DNA of 50,606 nt from positions 1 to 50,606 of the forward strand of contig DULK01000079.1 of assembly GCA_012840385.1 (NCBI GenBank), written 5' to 3'. This document shows, piece after piece, positions 24,713 through 34,263 of this stretch (its first letter is position 1; the number at the start of each line of letters is the position of its first letter). This DNA comes from Syntrophomonadaceae bacterium (lineage in GTDB: Bacteria; Bacillota; DSM-12270; Thermacetogeniales; Thermacetogeniaceae). The notes beneath the pieces were generated by a model. The model worked only from the letters and a program-made list of their open reading frames with translations, searched no databases and was not told the origin of the DNA. Made by a program: the position numbers and the translations under genes.

Positions 24713-27352
24713 ATGGGCCGGGACTTTCTTCTTAATTTCTTTAATGACCGTGGATGGGAGTTGGTATATACTATCAAACGGCCTCCTCGTCCACAGTCTT
24801 TGTTTCAAGTTAGCGAACTTCCCCTTTCTGACTTCTGTCGAAGATTTATTACTGCTAAATTTCCCAATGGACTCTTTCGGCACCAGATAGAAGCCCTCCA
24901 TAGTTTTCTGGATGGCTCGGACGTCGGTATTACTACCGGTACGGCTTCAGGTAAAAGCGCTATCTTTTACGCTGCAGCCATTGAGGCCATCTGCCGGGAC
25001 CCTGGGATGCGGGTCTTGGCTATTTATCCTCTTAAGGCATTGGCTCGGGAACAGGAACAGCGCTGGACGGCAGCGTTTGGTGCGGCCGGTTTACCGCCTA
25101 ATGGGATCGCGCGTCTTGATGGGGATGTTCCTGTTAGCCAACGCATTGCGCTTCTGAGGAAAGCTGCCGTCGTGGTGGCCACCCCCGATATTCTTCATGC
25201 CTGGCTCTTGCCTAATATTGGGGATAGTGTAGTTTACAATTTTATTCGTCAGCTCCGGCTCATTGTAGTAGATGAAGTGCATGTCTATACCGGCGTGTTT
25301 GGTTCTAACGCTGCTTTTCTATTTCGGCGGTTGGAACACATAATGGCTATAGCGGGTAGCCGTACTTCCTATATTGTAGCTTCAGCCACCATTAACGAGC
25401 CATTGGAACATTTCCGGGCTTTATTCGGGAGGAATTTCAGTCTAATAGACGAGTCATTTGATACCTCGGGACAACATGAATTAGAAATATTTATGGTTCG
25501 TCCCGAAACAACAAGGGATCTTCTAACCTCTATTTCTAAATTTTTGCAAGAATTAGCGCGGAGGACCACTTTTCGATTTATCGCTTTTGTAGATAGCAGA
25601 AAGCAAACTGAGCTGGTGGCTACGATCCTAAAACGGGGTACGGACCAAGAGGATTCAATAGAAGACATTGGACCTGATATGGAACATTTAAAAAAACTTG
25701 AGGTCCTTCCATACAGAGCGGGTTTCGAAGAGGAAGATAGGGCGATAATCCAAGATCGGTTGACGAGCGGGAAATTGCGGGGTGTTATAAGTACCAGCGC
25801 TTTGGAGTTAGGAATCGATATCCCGCATCTCGATGCTGGTATACTAGTTGGCGTACCACGTTCGAATACCAGCCTCCTGCAGCGGATTGGCCGCATAGGT
25901 CGGCAACATCCTGGTATTGTCGTAATTCTTCACAATGGGGACCTTTATAGTGAAGCTGTATTCAGGAAACCCGAAGAGATTTTTAACCGTCCTTTGGCAG
26001 AGGGCGCTCTTTATTTGGAGAATCCGCGCGTACAGTACATTCACGCAATGTGTCTGGCCCGAATCGGGGGAGAACACGATCAGGCTTGCATCCGGGCAGG
26101 CAGAGATGCAGAGGACTCCTTCACTACGGAAGTAAACTGGCCACCTGGCTTTGTAACCTTGTGTGAAGAGGAACGTGCCGGCGAGGTTCCAACAGATCTC
26201 CAGAGTATGAAAATGGAAGCGGGCGACATGCCCCATCATGTTTATCCCTTGCGCGACGTAGAAAGCCAATTTACTGTTGAATTACACCAGGGGCCACACC
26301 GTGAGCGCTTGGGTTCTCTTTCTTACGGCCAAGTGATGAGAGAGGCTTATCCGGGAGCCATATATTACTATACCACGATCCCGCATCGTGTTTATCAGGT
26401 ACTCCCCCGGGCAAAAGTGGTGCGGGTCCGTCGTGAGCGTTATTATACAACCCGGCCATTGGTACTACCTTCTGCAGTATTCCCGAACCTTTCTCCCGGT
26501 AACGTTCACCGGGCGGGTCGATTAGGAGAGTTGTTTCTTATTGAAGCAAACTTGCAGATTAAAGAGACCGTTTGCGGTTTCAAAGAACGACGCGGTTCCA
26601 CGGAAATAACAGAGCGCTATCCTTTAAGTCCCAGTACCGGGATAAAAGCCTTACAGGAATTTTTTAGCCGGAATTATTTTACTACAGGGGTTATTATCGT
26701 TCATCCAACTCTGGCGCTTCCCGGGGTCAATGTGGAAGAACTCGCGCAGTTGATTTATGAATGCTTTCTTATGGAAATTCCGTTTGAACGTCAGGACATT
26801 AACTGGTCGGCTGGAAAATTGAGAATAACCCGTGGACCATTGGAAGAGGGCACCCGGTTTATAGCCTTATATGATCAGACATACGGTAGTTTGCGCTTAT
26901 CCGGAAGATTGCTCGAACCTGGTGTATTAGGGAAAGTGTTAAATAAAGCGGAGGAATTGGTAAGAGTGGATACTTTGTTTTCTAGTTTAACTGAAGAAAC
27001 AGTTAAGGTATTACAAACGATAGCAAAAGCAACCCAAGAAACATTTGCGGAGCAGCTGGAGTTAGCAGCAGTTGAGGCGGCTCCTGTGCTGGACTCGTGT
27101 CCGGGCCAACGGATACAGATCATTCTTCCAGGAAGTGTAGGTTTGGACCAACTTAGCGGTAATATAGAGTTTTTTGTAGAAGGGGTTTTTTATAGCCCTC
27201 GCGAGGGTGGTTTGCGTTACCGTGGCCGTCACGTTTACGATTCTGACCCTGACGTGAAGATAACGATACCTGTTGAAAACCTAATTCCTGTACCTGGAGA
27301 GAGCCGGTTAGGATGGTACGACCTGGAAACCGGCGAGATTATTGAGGTTTAA
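24713..27352 (+). CDS. DEAD/DEAH-box helicase, MrfA/DUF1998-like group
   Basis: 879 residues from ATG at 24713 (GGTGAT just before); the open frame upstream belongs to a different gene fragment. Walker A GITTGTASGKSAIFYAAAIE, motif Ia IYPLKALAREQEQRW, DEVH box IVVDEVHVYTGVFGSNAAFL, SATI motif III, and motifs IV-VI with STSALELGIDIPHLDAGILV and LLQRIGRIGRQ. The C-terminal 450 residues are unrecognised and lack an obvious cysteine cluster of the MrfA type. Members of this group act in DNA repair or in multi-gene defence systems such as DISARM or Dpd; no partner gene is adjacent, so its role stays open. Confidence 0.8.
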   Translation: MGRDFLLNFFNDRGWELVYTIKRPPRPQSLFQVSELPLSDFCRRFITAKFPNGLFRHQIEALHSFLDGSDVGITTGTASGKSAIFYAAAIEAICRDPGMRVLAIYPLKALAREQEQRWTAAFGAAGLPPNGIARLDGDVPVSQRIALLRKAAVVVATPDILHAWLLPNIGDSVVYNFIRQLRLIVVDEVHVYTGVFGSNAAFLFRRLEHIMAIAGSRTSYIVASATINEPLEHFRALFGRNFSLIDESFDTSGQHELEIFMVRPETTRDLLTSISKFLQELARRTTFRFIAFVDSRKQTELVATILKRGTDQEDSIEDIGPDMEHLKKLEVLPYRAGFEEEDRAIIQDRLTSGKLRGVISTSALELGIDIPHLDAGILVGVPRSNTSLLQRIGRIGRQHPGIVVILHNGDLYSEAVFRKPEEIFNRPLAEGALYLENPRVQYIHAMCLARIGGEHDQACIRAGRDAEDSFTTEVNWPPGFVTLCEEERAGEVPTDLQSMKMEAGDMPHHVYPLRDVESQFTVELHQGPHRERLGSLSYGQVMREAYPGAIYYYTTIPHRVYQVLPRAKVVRVRRERYYTTRPLVLPSAVFPNLSPGNVHRAGRLGELFLIEANLQIKETVCGFKERRGSTEITERYPLSPSTGIKALQEFFSRNYFTTGVIIVHPTLALPGVNVEELAQLIYECFLMEIPFERQDINWSAGKLRITRGPLEEGTRFIALYDQTYGSLRLSGRLLEPGVLGKVLNKAEELVRVDTLFSSLTEETVKVLQTIAKATQETFAEQLELAAVEAAPVLDSCPGQRIQIILPGSVGLDQLSGNIEFFVEGVFYSPREGGLRYRGRHVYDSDPDVKITIPVENLIPVPGESRLGWYDLETGEIIEV

Positions 27353-27413
27353 GCAGCAATTATATTGTATCCATGCTTCGACTGGGAAGCCTTTTTTAAC
27401 GGTGACGGGCAGT

Positions 27414-29318
27414 CTATCCGGTTGATCCGCTCAGAATTTCCTCCAGCGGCCCCCGCAGTTCCAGGGGGATGGTGACGATCTTGCAGCGGCGCCCTCCCAG
27501 GTTTGTACGGCCCACCATCACCAGTGCCCGGGACCAGAGGATGCCCAGCGGGGATTCCGGCTCCAGCTCCTCCCAGTAAAAGCCGTCCCCATCCATCGAC
27601 CCGAACTTCCGGGTGACGGCGTTCAGCCTGCTCCAGCCTCCCTGCCGCAGCAGGTATCCCAGCAGTTCCCTTTCTTCTCCGTCCAGCTCCTCCACGGCCT
27701 TTGCCAGGTTTTCCCGGCTGGAGAGAAACTCCAGCAGCTGCTTTTCCCGCTCCTGGCGGCGCCGCGCGGGCTCCAGCCCGTAACCCCGGCACGCCCCTTC
27801 CAGCCAGCCGGCGGGCATGTTTTTCAGCCCTCTGGCCAGGGAAGCGTCCACGGGTAGCTGTTTTTCCTCGATCTCCCGGCGCTGCTCTTCCATAAAGCTT
27901 TGTATCAGGCGTTCCGGCTCGGAGAGGAGATAAAATCCCTCTTCTGCGTTCTCTATTTCCTCCTCCAGTTCCTCTAGTTTTGACCGGAGCTCCTCTGTGG
28001 TTTTGCCGGGGTCGATCCGGTCAAAATATTCGCGCGCCTGCTCCGGCTTGTTCATCTGGAGCATGAGCGCAGCAAGGTTGAACAGGACGGCGGGATCTTC
28101 GGGTGCGATTTCCTCCAGAATCTCCATGATCTGCAGAGCTTCCTTCAGTTCCCCCTGCCGGCGCAGGAGGTTGGCGAGGGTCATCATGGCCGGGGGGTAG
28201 AATTTTTCCTGCTGGTATAAATTCCGCAGCAGGGAAGCGGCCTCTTCGATCTGCCCCTGGTCGCGCAGCGCAATTGCGCGCCGCACCACTTCATCCAGCT
28301 CTTCATCCGGCTCCAGCATAACGCTGATGTTTTTGACCTGAATCAGCTGCTGCTTCCCGTCGATCACCATGGGAACGGGCTCTCCTTCCCGCAGGACGCC
28401 CATCTTCATCAGGGCATTCGCTGCTGCCATCTTCATGGGAAGCGAAAACACGGAGCCTTCCAGCGCCTGGCGCCCCAGCTTCTCGCCCCATTCGCCGCCG
28501 TAGTACACCAAGTTGTATAAAGTCTCCCTGGCGCTTTTTGAACCGTCCTCCTCTAAGATCCAGGCCAGCATCGTGATGCGGAAGAAACCGTCCTCCATGC
28601 ACCGGCGCCGCGCCTCTTCCTTTGCTGCAGCATCCTCAAGCATTTTCTGTATCTTCTCCATGGAATAGAGTTCGTAACCCAACTCAAAGGGGGGAACGGC
28701 ACCCCGCTCCAAAAGGGAGGCCACCTGTTCCATGCCTGAGAACAACAGGTGTACGTGGGCGATGGATGACCAGAGGGAGGCGGCCCGCTTGTAGCGGCCC
28801 ATGTTGAAGCAGGCCACCGCCGCCAGGTAGCTGTTCTCCCAGGAAACATGGTGGGGTTCCCAGCGGCGGTAGAGATCGAACACGAGCCGGTGGTCTCTCA
28901 GGTCTCCGGCCGCCCGCATGATGGTGACCGTGTACTCCCGGAAGGAGTACAGATCCTGCATCCTTGCCGTGCCGCGCAGTACCGCCAGCCCCTCATCAAA
29001 CCTGCGCACGGCGTGCTGGAGCCGGTGGCGGGCCAGGTCCTCCTGGCCAAGGGAGCAGTGAATCCTGGCGGCCAGGGCATAGGTGAAGGGGTTTGCCTGA
29101 CTGCTCCCGTTTTCCGGGCTCAGGAGCGGCTCCAGGACCTCAAGGGCGCGCCGGGGCTCGCCCCCCATGAAGATGGCAAACGCCAGGTTGTTGCGCGTAG
29201 GCGTGGAATCTTCCAGCTTCAGGGCACCTGCAAACGCTTCTGCCGCGGCCTGAAAGTCCTCTGCTGCAAGTGCCGCATTTCCTTTTTCCATGAGTTTCTC
29301 CGCTTTTTTTACTTTCAC
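27414..29318 (-). CDS. TPR-repeat protein
   Basis: 634 residues from a GTG with GGAGG upstream. The frame is open for 147 more codons but that part is Pro/Arg-rich antisense sequence. TPR units near the start (LMEKGNAALAAEDFQAAAEA, NNLAFAIFMGGEPRRALEVL) and in the centre (AIALRDQGQIEEAASLLRNL, TLANLLRRQGELKEALQIME, NLAALMLQMNKPEQAREYFD). The last 180 residues are charged helices ending in a winged-helix-like LRQGGWSRLNAVTRKFG. A cytosolic scaffold protein; partners unknown. GC-rich, in keeping with the host core, and convergent with the helicase. Confidence 0.8.
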   Translation of the reverse strand: MKVKKAEKLMEKGNAALAAEDFQAAAEAFAGALKLEDSTPTRNNLAFAIFMGGEPRRALEVLEPLLSPENGSSQANPFTYALAARIHCSLGQEDLARHRLQHAVRRFDEGLAVLRGTARMQDLYSFREYTVTIMRAAGDLRDHRLVFDLYRRWEPHHVSWENSYLAAVACFNMGRYKRAASLWSSIAHVHLLFSGMEQVASLLERGAVPPFELGYELYSMEKIQKMLEDAAAKEEARRRCMEDGFFRITMLAWILEEDGSKSARETLYNLVYYGGEWGEKLGRQALEGSVFSLPMKMAAANALMKMGVLREGEPVPMVIDGKQQLIQVKNISVMLEPDEELDEVVRRAIALRDQGQIEEAASLLRNLYQQEKFYPPAMMTLANLLRRQGELKEALQIMEILEEIAPEDPAVLFNLAALMLQMNKPEQAREYFDRIDPGKTTEELRSKLEELEEEIENAEEGFYLLSEPERLIQSFMEEQRREIEEKQLPVDASLARGLKNMPAGWLEGACRGYGLEPARRRQEREKQLLEFLSSRENLAKAVEELDGEERELLGYLLRQGGWSRLNAVTRKFGSMDGDGFYWEELEPESPLGILWSRALVMVGRTNLGGRRCKIVTIPLELRGPLEEILSGSTG

Positions 29319-29722
29319 TTTCCGGGGTTCCTCCCTTAAGCTGATAATACCTTCATGATAGTGCCAGGAAGCTTTTTTGTACACTTCTTTTGCGCTCTTA
29401 AAGAACTTGTAGCGTATTAAAGTTTCGGCAAATAAAGTCTTTTTCCTGCCTGAGTTATACCCGCACCCCCCTCGGCGAAAGGCTCCGCGGCTCCGGGAGG
29501 ATGGAACGGTGCCTTGCCTCCCGGGCCGGCAAAAGTTATACTTGAAGTAATACAAAAAAAGGAAAAGGCCCGGAGATGCACCAACGGGGAATACGCCGGT
29601 GGGGAAGGTGCCGGGGGATGCGCCCGTCTGAAAAGGAAGGCGGGGCAGCCGCAAGCAAGAAGGAATCTGGGTGGCCCTGCCGGAGAGGCGCCGGGGCAGG
29701 CGTCGGGAAGGAGGCACCGGAA
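29319..29722. other. Intergenic stretch without a supported gene
   Basis: GC-rich, open on both strands only by composition. Divergent promoters for the TPR gene and the small antitoxin probably lie here; none is clear. Confidence 0.4.
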
Positions 29723-29910
29723 ATGGGTGCAGGCTCAAACAAGAAGAAAGTCCGCTCAAAAAAAAGGCTTCTCAAATTACGGCGGTAAGGCTGCCTGCAG
29801 AGGTCGTCTGCCGGATCGATACCCTTGTGGGGAAGGGCAACCGCTCCAAGTTTATCGCAGCCGCCGTTGAAAAGGAATTAAATCCCCCCAAAAGACCGCC
29901 CTCGTCCTGA
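29723..29910 (+). pseudogene. Ribbon-helix-helix antitoxin with a poly-A frameshift
   Basis: ATG with AAGGAGG upstream. MGAGSNKKKVRSKK then a run of eight A residues (29758-29765). As read, the frame stops seven codons later. With nine A it continues as KASQITAVRLPAEVVCRIDT then LVGKGNRSKFIAAAVEKEL, a good ribbon-helix-helix domain, to a stop at 29910. Either a one-base deletion or a gene expressed through polymerase slippage on the A-run. Confidence 0.6.
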
Positions 29911-30084
29911 CCACCGAAATCCCCCCAGGGGAGGGCTGGCCGGATAATAAGCAGGTTCGTGTCCGATATCACCACCATGAGCGTATGGGAAGTCGCCAAG
30001 CAGGCCGGAGAAGCCATACAGAAGGATGGAGATGCCCTACGCCAGGCGGTTTTCCAAGACAGCGTAACCCCCGACTAATAAAAT

Positions 30085-30175
30085 GGCCTTGTGGATCGGC
30101 GCAGCACCAAATGCTTGATATTGTTAGCCGCATAGGCCAACAGCGCCTGGGTCTACACAACAGGAATATTTAGGA
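30085..30175 (-). mobile_element. Possible transposase 3' scrap
   Basis: Minus strand reads TQALLAYAANNIKHLVLRRS, similar to the conserved end of IS1182-group transposases (QALLTYAAxNIKRL). About 25 codons only. The upstream plus strand (29911-30080) holds an unrecognised tail, SVWEVAKQAGEAIQKDGDAL. Confidence 0.35.
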
Positions 30176-30252
30176 AAGATGTAGAAATTGATACCTTGTT
30201 CTTAAAGGTTTAACAACATAGAAATCTTCAGTAATTGAAGAGAGGTGGTTTT

Positions 30253-30852
30253 ATGGAATGTCCGAGGTGTGGAGTTTTTATAGTTGAGTCAAATCCTAAA
30301 TGTTGGAACTGTGGATTAGATACTAGAAATAAAAATATCGTAGATACGAGGTTACAATCTGAACCATTTTATAAAACTACTTGGTTTATGTGGTTAATGT
30401 TGTTGACAGTATATCCAGTTGGTTTGATTCTAATGTGGAAATACAATAAGCATAATTTATTTATTCGAGTATTATTAACTGGTTTGATATTCTTCTCAAT
30501 TCCTTTATCCCATATAGCTTCAAATCAACTTAATCATGATTTAATGATACCTTATTCACAGAGTGTTTTTGATTCAAACGCTGAAAATAAAATTGAATTT
30601 AAAAATATCTCTATACAAAATGCTTATGGCGTGGGTATGGTTCAAGGTGAAGTTATCAATCATGATAACAAAGTGCATAGTTTTAGTTTTACTATCGGTT
30701 TTTACGATAAGAACAAGAAGTTACTATGCATTGCGCAAGGAACTGTACTAAATTTACAGCCGCATTCATCTAAAATCTTTGAAGCTATTTCGCAACAATA
30801 TCCAGAAAATGCGGCATATCAGAAAGCGCAAGTAGATGCTTTACTGTATTAG
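30253..30852 (+). CDS. Zinc-ribbon membrane protein with FxLYD-like domain
   Basis: 199 residues; ATG chosen for GAGAGGTGG five bases upstream. Zinc ribbon CPRCGVFIVESNPKCWNCG at 3-21. Two hydrophobic segments (WFMWLMLLTVYPVGLILMW and VLLTGLIFFSIPLSHIAS). The external C-terminal part (IQNAYGVGMVQGEVINHDNK and VHSFSFTIGFYDKNKKLL) matches the FxLYD/DUF3426 beta-sandwich. Markedly AT-rich compared with the TPR gene, so probably acquired. Begins the island that runs to 34.1 kb. Confidence 0.75.
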   Translation: MECPRCGVFIVESNPKCWNCGLDTRNKNIVDTRLQSEPFYKTTWFMWLMLLTVYPVGLILMWKYNKHNLFIRVLLTGLIFFSIPLSHIASNQLNHDLMIPYSQSVFDSNAENKIEFKNISIQNAYGVGMVQGEVINHDNKVHSFSFTIGFYDKNKKLLCIAQGTVLNLQPHSSKIFEAISQQYPENAAYQKAQVDALLY

Positions 30853-30897
30853 TTTAGGTATTCGGGAGAATTTTCGACAAGAGGGGAGAGCTTTGAA

Positions 30898-31584
30898 ATG
30901 GGTTATAACGCGACGTACTTATTTGAAGGCAAGTATGATGAAAGGCTTTGGCCAATGTCTTCGGAGTCATTCTGGACAACGCTCTTTGCGATGTTTGTTC
31001 TCCACATCGGCTCTTTAGATCCTCCGCGGCAATTGACGGTTTGGCACTGTACCGATGGCTCTCAGAACAAGTGGTACACTCCGCGTAAAAAGAGGCCATC
31101 GGTCGTGTTCACCGGTGTTAAATTTGACGATTTAACAATCGAACCGAGTACACTATCAAAAAAGGAATGGCCCGGAACTAACCTGCTCTTATCTCCCGAA
31201 GACGGAGGTTTCTCTCCAGATGTAGTCATACGAGTGCCTGGAGAGGATCATGGAAAGGATCATTTCATAATAATCGAGAACAAGATCACCTATGGCGCAT
31301 GTCTACAGGAAAATCAGATGATAAACTACCCGCGCTTGATTGCTCGACTCATCGAGAATCAAATTAGTTTCGACTTCTTGTTCCTCCAGTCAGCAGGTTG
31401 CAGCGAGGAACTTGCCAGGCAAGCTCTCTGCTTTCAGAAGCAGCCATGGGCCGATAACTTCGGAATCCTGCTGTGGGAGCAAGTGCTCCGCGAAATGGAT
31501 AACACGCATTTCGCGCCCTACTTACCTATAAAAGAATGGCAAAAATATTCAGAAGCTCTTGATACTGACTGTGCACAACCTTAG
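30898..31584 (+). CDS. PD-(D/E)XK nuclease-like protein
   Basis: 228 residues with AGGGGAGAG upstream. SPDVVIRV followed after 14 residues by HFIIIENKITYGACLQENQM gives the D...ExK arrangement of PD-(D/E)XK nucleases (D near 109, E and K near 128-130), with the helix QENQMINYPRLIARLIEN after it. No methylase or helicase partner. Resembles restriction-like or defence nucleases in architecture only; specificity cannot be read. Confidence 0.6.
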   Translation: MGYNATYLFEGKYDERLWPMSSESFWTTLFAMFVLHIGSLDPPRQLTVWHCTDGSQNKWYTPRKKRPSVVFTGVKFDDLTIEPSTLSKKEWPGTNLLLSPEDGGFSPDVVIRVPGEDHGKDHFIIIENKITYGACLQENQMINYPRLIARLIENQISFDFLFLQSAGCSEELARQALCFQKQPWADNFGILLWEQVLREMDNTHFAPYLPIKEWQKYSEALDTDCAQP

Positions 31585-31679
31585 ACCTAACTCGTAGGTT
31601 TTTCTCGCATCTTTTATACCGGCTCCCATGAAGAGACTGAAGAAAACTTTCATGCCTAGAGAAAATACATTCCGCTCTA

Positions 31680-32228
31680 ATGCCCTCTATTGCAAAAGTT
31701 GCCGATGCAGCATTAATGGAGCAACCTGTTACGAGAAATACAAAAGGTTCTTCAAGTCATGGTTGGCTTGATTATTGGGCTATGTACGGCAATACTGTTT
31801 TTCTGATTGAGGTAAAACATGCTTGGTGTTCAGTAACATCTGGAGTAATTAAAAAATCAACACAGGATGCCTATTCTAAAGCGCTTCTGCAACTAAAAAG
31901 AATATCTTCTTCGGAGGCTTCTGATCTATCCGGAGGTAGTAGTTTTATTAAGATTGCATTAGCAGTAGTTCCATTTTACCAGGCATCAAAGAACAAAGAT
32001 AAATTGATCCCCATTACCGATAAGGAAAAAATTGAGGAAGTCCATAATAATCTAGTAGCAGGTCTGACCCCTCCCCCCAACTGGAGTTGCATATGGCTAT
32101 TACATGAGCGGCTTCAAAAGCCGGTTGAATACGACGATGGTAGGCATGAATTGTATCCGTTTGTTGGGGTTATTGCACAGGTCGATAATTGCCTTCCTGC
32201 TCTCCAGAAGGGAAAAAACGATCAGTAA
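31680..32228 (+). CDS. Second PD-(D/E)XK-like protein, perhaps 5'-truncated
   Basis: 182 residues. HGWLDYWAMYGNTVFLIEVK then HAW gives D-x(n)-ExK (Asp near 31, EVK near 44-46). A helix-rich C-terminal part with WSCIWLLHERL follows. Homologous proteins seem to have more sequence before MPSIAKVADAA, and the 95 bases upstream read as broken frames, so the N-terminus may be lost. Confidence 0.5.
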   Translation: MPSIAKVADAALMEQPVTRNTKGSSSHGWLDYWAMYGNTVFLIEVKHAWCSVTSGVIKKSTQDAYSKALLQLKRISSSEASDLSGGSSFIKIALAVVPFYQASKNKDKLIPITDKEKIEEVHNNLVAGLTPPPNWSCIWLLHERLQKPVEYDDGRHELYPFVGVIAQVDNCLPALQKGKNDQ

Positions 32229-32340
32229 GGGTTACGTGCCGTGCAAGGTATGCAAGCCTTGACGACATTTGTGAGAGAATAGCGGGGTGAAAATATTATT
32301 CAGATTTTGGTGCCTAAGAACCAAGAAAGGGTGAGCCGGA

Positions 32341-33267
32341 GTGGATATCCACCATCGCCTGGCTACGGCGGCACAGCGGGTGGAAGAGAAACGAAAGCTG
32401 CTGCGCAGGCTTGAGCATACCCGCCGGATGGCAACTGCTGAAAGGGAACGATCCGTTAACCTGAAGAAGCGATTGACTTCTGAAGAAAGAGACCTGAAGC
32501 GTCTCGACGGGCTGTCGCTGGTAAACCTGTTTCATACCATACTCGGTGATAAGGAGAAGGCCAGGCAAAAAGAGCGGCAAGAATACCTGGCCGCCAAGCT
32601 CAGCTACGATGAATCCTGTGATACCCTGAAGGCCCTGGAAGTTGAGCTGGAAAAGCTGGAAAAGGAAGTAAAAGCCCTCGGGGATCCGGAGCGGGAATAT
32701 GAAGCTGCTTTGAAAGACAAGGAGGAATTTTTGCTTCAATCCGGCGGTCCGGCCGCCCGGAAACTTTTTGAACTGGATGAGCAGGAGGGGCGCCTGGTTG
32801 CCGCGGTAAAGGAAATTAATGAAGCAATCCGGGCTGGAGAAAAAGTCATCGAAGCACTGGGGGATGTAGAGAATCACCTGAGCAGTGCCCGCAATTGGGG
32901 GACTTGGGACCTCCTTGGGGGCGGTCTGCTAGCCACAGCGGTTAAGCATTCCCGGCTTAACGACGCCCGAAGAGATGTCCATCGTGCCCAGCAATTGCTG
33001 CGCTTATTTGAACGCGAGCTTGCCGACGTCAAGGAGGAAATAAGGATTGATATCGGTGGGCTGGCCACATTTGCAGACTTTTTCTTCGACGGGCTGATTG
33101 TCGACTTATTGGTGCAGTCCAGGATACACAAATCGCTGGACTGCACCAGACAGCAGAAGGCAAGGGTGCAGGAAGCTGTAGCCCGGTTACGGCAGATGGT
33201 GGATGAAGCCCAAAACAGCTTGAAGGAAATTCATGAGCAGAGAAGACAGATTATTGAAAATGCGTAA
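32341..33267 (+). CDS. Coiled-coil protein with central glycine-rich hydrophobic hairpin
   Basis: 308 residues from GTG. Residues 1-175 are heptad-rich coiled coil (RVEEKRKLLRRLEHTRRMAT, KALEVELEKLEKEVKALGDP). The centre reads SSARNWGTWDLLGGGLLATA and FADFFFDGLIVDLLVQSRIH, two amphipathic or membrane-inserting patches, followed by another coiled coil. Proteins of this build occur singly in Bacillus-type genomes with unknown function. A membrane-active role is conceivable, not shown. Confidence 0.6.
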   Translation: MDIHHRLATAAQRVEEKRKLLRRLEHTRRMATAERERSVNLKKRLTSEERDLKRLDGLSLVNLFHTILGDKEKARQKERQEYLAAKLSYDESCDTLKALEVELEKLEKEVKALGDPEREYEAALKDKEEFLLQSGGPAARKLFELDEQEGRLVAAVKEINEAIRAGEKVIEALGDVENHLSSARNWGTWDLLGGGLLATAVKHSRLNDARRDVHRAQQLLRLFERELADVKEEIRIDIGGLATFADFFFDGLIVDLLVQSRIHKSLDCTRQQKARVQEAVARLRQMVDEAQNSLKEIHEQRRQIIENA

Positions 33268-33436
33268 AATGGATTCTACTAGGCATGTTTTGCTCACTTT
33301 AATTTTATCTTCTAGTATTAATCTCGCTTAAAAAAAGGCGAAGTTAAAATAAGGAGATAGAAAAAAAAGATCTGCCCAATTTTCAAGAGTTGTTTGCGAT
33401 GGCGACATCATGTGTGGTTAAAAGGAAGAGCATGTT

Positions 33437-34123
33437 ATGGATCGACTTCTTTTAGATAAGATATACAAATTTACACTAAGTAATGATTTTACGGCCCTAT
33501 ATAAAGCATATAACTGGAGAAATGATAACTGGCAATCGGGCTTTAGGGATATTTTTGCTATTGAAAAACTATTTATGCAAGAATTATCGGAGCTTTACAT
33601 TTCTTCTTATGCTGTCATGCAAATAGTGTATTGGGGTAACTTGAGAAATCCAGCAAGGGTTAAATGCCCCAATATAATTTATATCACCAATACGGAGTTA
33701 TTTAACCCTGAAAGCATGTACAATAAGTTGTGCAAGGAGACTGATGGTCTCGGGCCTACCTACATTTCAAAGATTATAAGGTTTGCAAACCCTAGAATTG
33801 CGGGTGCAATTGATTCTCGAATTGTTCGTGTTTTTGGCAAAGGTTACTCGTCTTTTACGAAATGCAATTGGCTCGATTTGAAAGCTGTAAAACACAGGAG
33901 TGGTTGGTATATTAATAAAAATCAAAAGGGATGGCCTGAGGAGTATTTTTTATGGCTAGATATACTTACAAAAATAAGAAATTTGTTAAATAAGAACGGC
34001 ATTCAATGTCCACATCCGAATGCTTTTGTAACATCGGGTTTACGTGAGAAAGGGAAATGGACATGTGCTGATGTTGAAATGGCTTTGTTTGCATATAGTA
34101 CAAGGATAGTTAGAAGTAGGTAA
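33437..34123 (+). CDS. HhH-motif DNA glycosylase-like protein
   Basis: 228 residues; AAGGAAGAG before ATG. The motif GLGPTYISKIIRFANPRIAG, then AIDSRIVRVFG, matches the helix-hairpin-helix plus conserved Asp of the HhH-GPD fold, but the catalytic Lys and FeS cysteines are not evident. AT-rich (many TTT/ATT/AAA codons) and the last gene of the imported-looking island. May bind DNA without glycosylase activity. Confidence 0.6.
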   Translation: MDRLLLDKIYKFTLSNDFTALYKAYNWRNDNWQSGFRDIFAIEKLFMQELSELYISSYAVMQIVYWGNLRNPARVKCPNIIYITNTELFNPESMYNKLCKETDGLGPTYISKIIRFANPRIAGAIDSRIVRVFGKGYSSFTKCNWLDLKAVKHRSGWYINKNQKGWPEEYFLWLDILTKIRNLLNKNGIQCPHPNAFVTSGLREKGKWTCADVEMALFAYSTRIVRSR

Positions 34124-34191
34124 AAACAAATTTGATTATAGCTTTCTATTTAGAATTTGGACAAAAAGGATAAAACACAGGAGGTTGAACC

Positions 34192-34263
34192 ATGGAATTC
34201 TGCGATGTTGTGTACCGTCGTCGTTCAATCAGGAAGTATAAAGCAGATCCGGTACCGGAACCC
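34192..34263 (+). pseudogene. Nitroreductase N-terminal fragment
   Basis: ATG after a perfect AGGAGG. MEFCDVVYRRRSIRKYKADP, then VPEP, is the start of a nitroreductase (FMN-binding RRSIRKY motif). It stops after about 24 residues where it joins the antisense end of the repeat ORF. Confidence 0.75.

Noticed and set aside
29319-29759. 147-codon N-terminal extension of the TPR protein frame
   Set aside because: Pro/Arg/Ser-rich low-complexity reading overlapping the antisense of a plausible antitoxin start; a GTG with GGAGG at 29318 gives a normal TPR start.
29772-30017. Minus-strand PIN-like reading VISDTNLLI
   Set aside because: Only a few residues match, without the later acidic motifs, and it is antisense to the ribbon-helix-helix frame.
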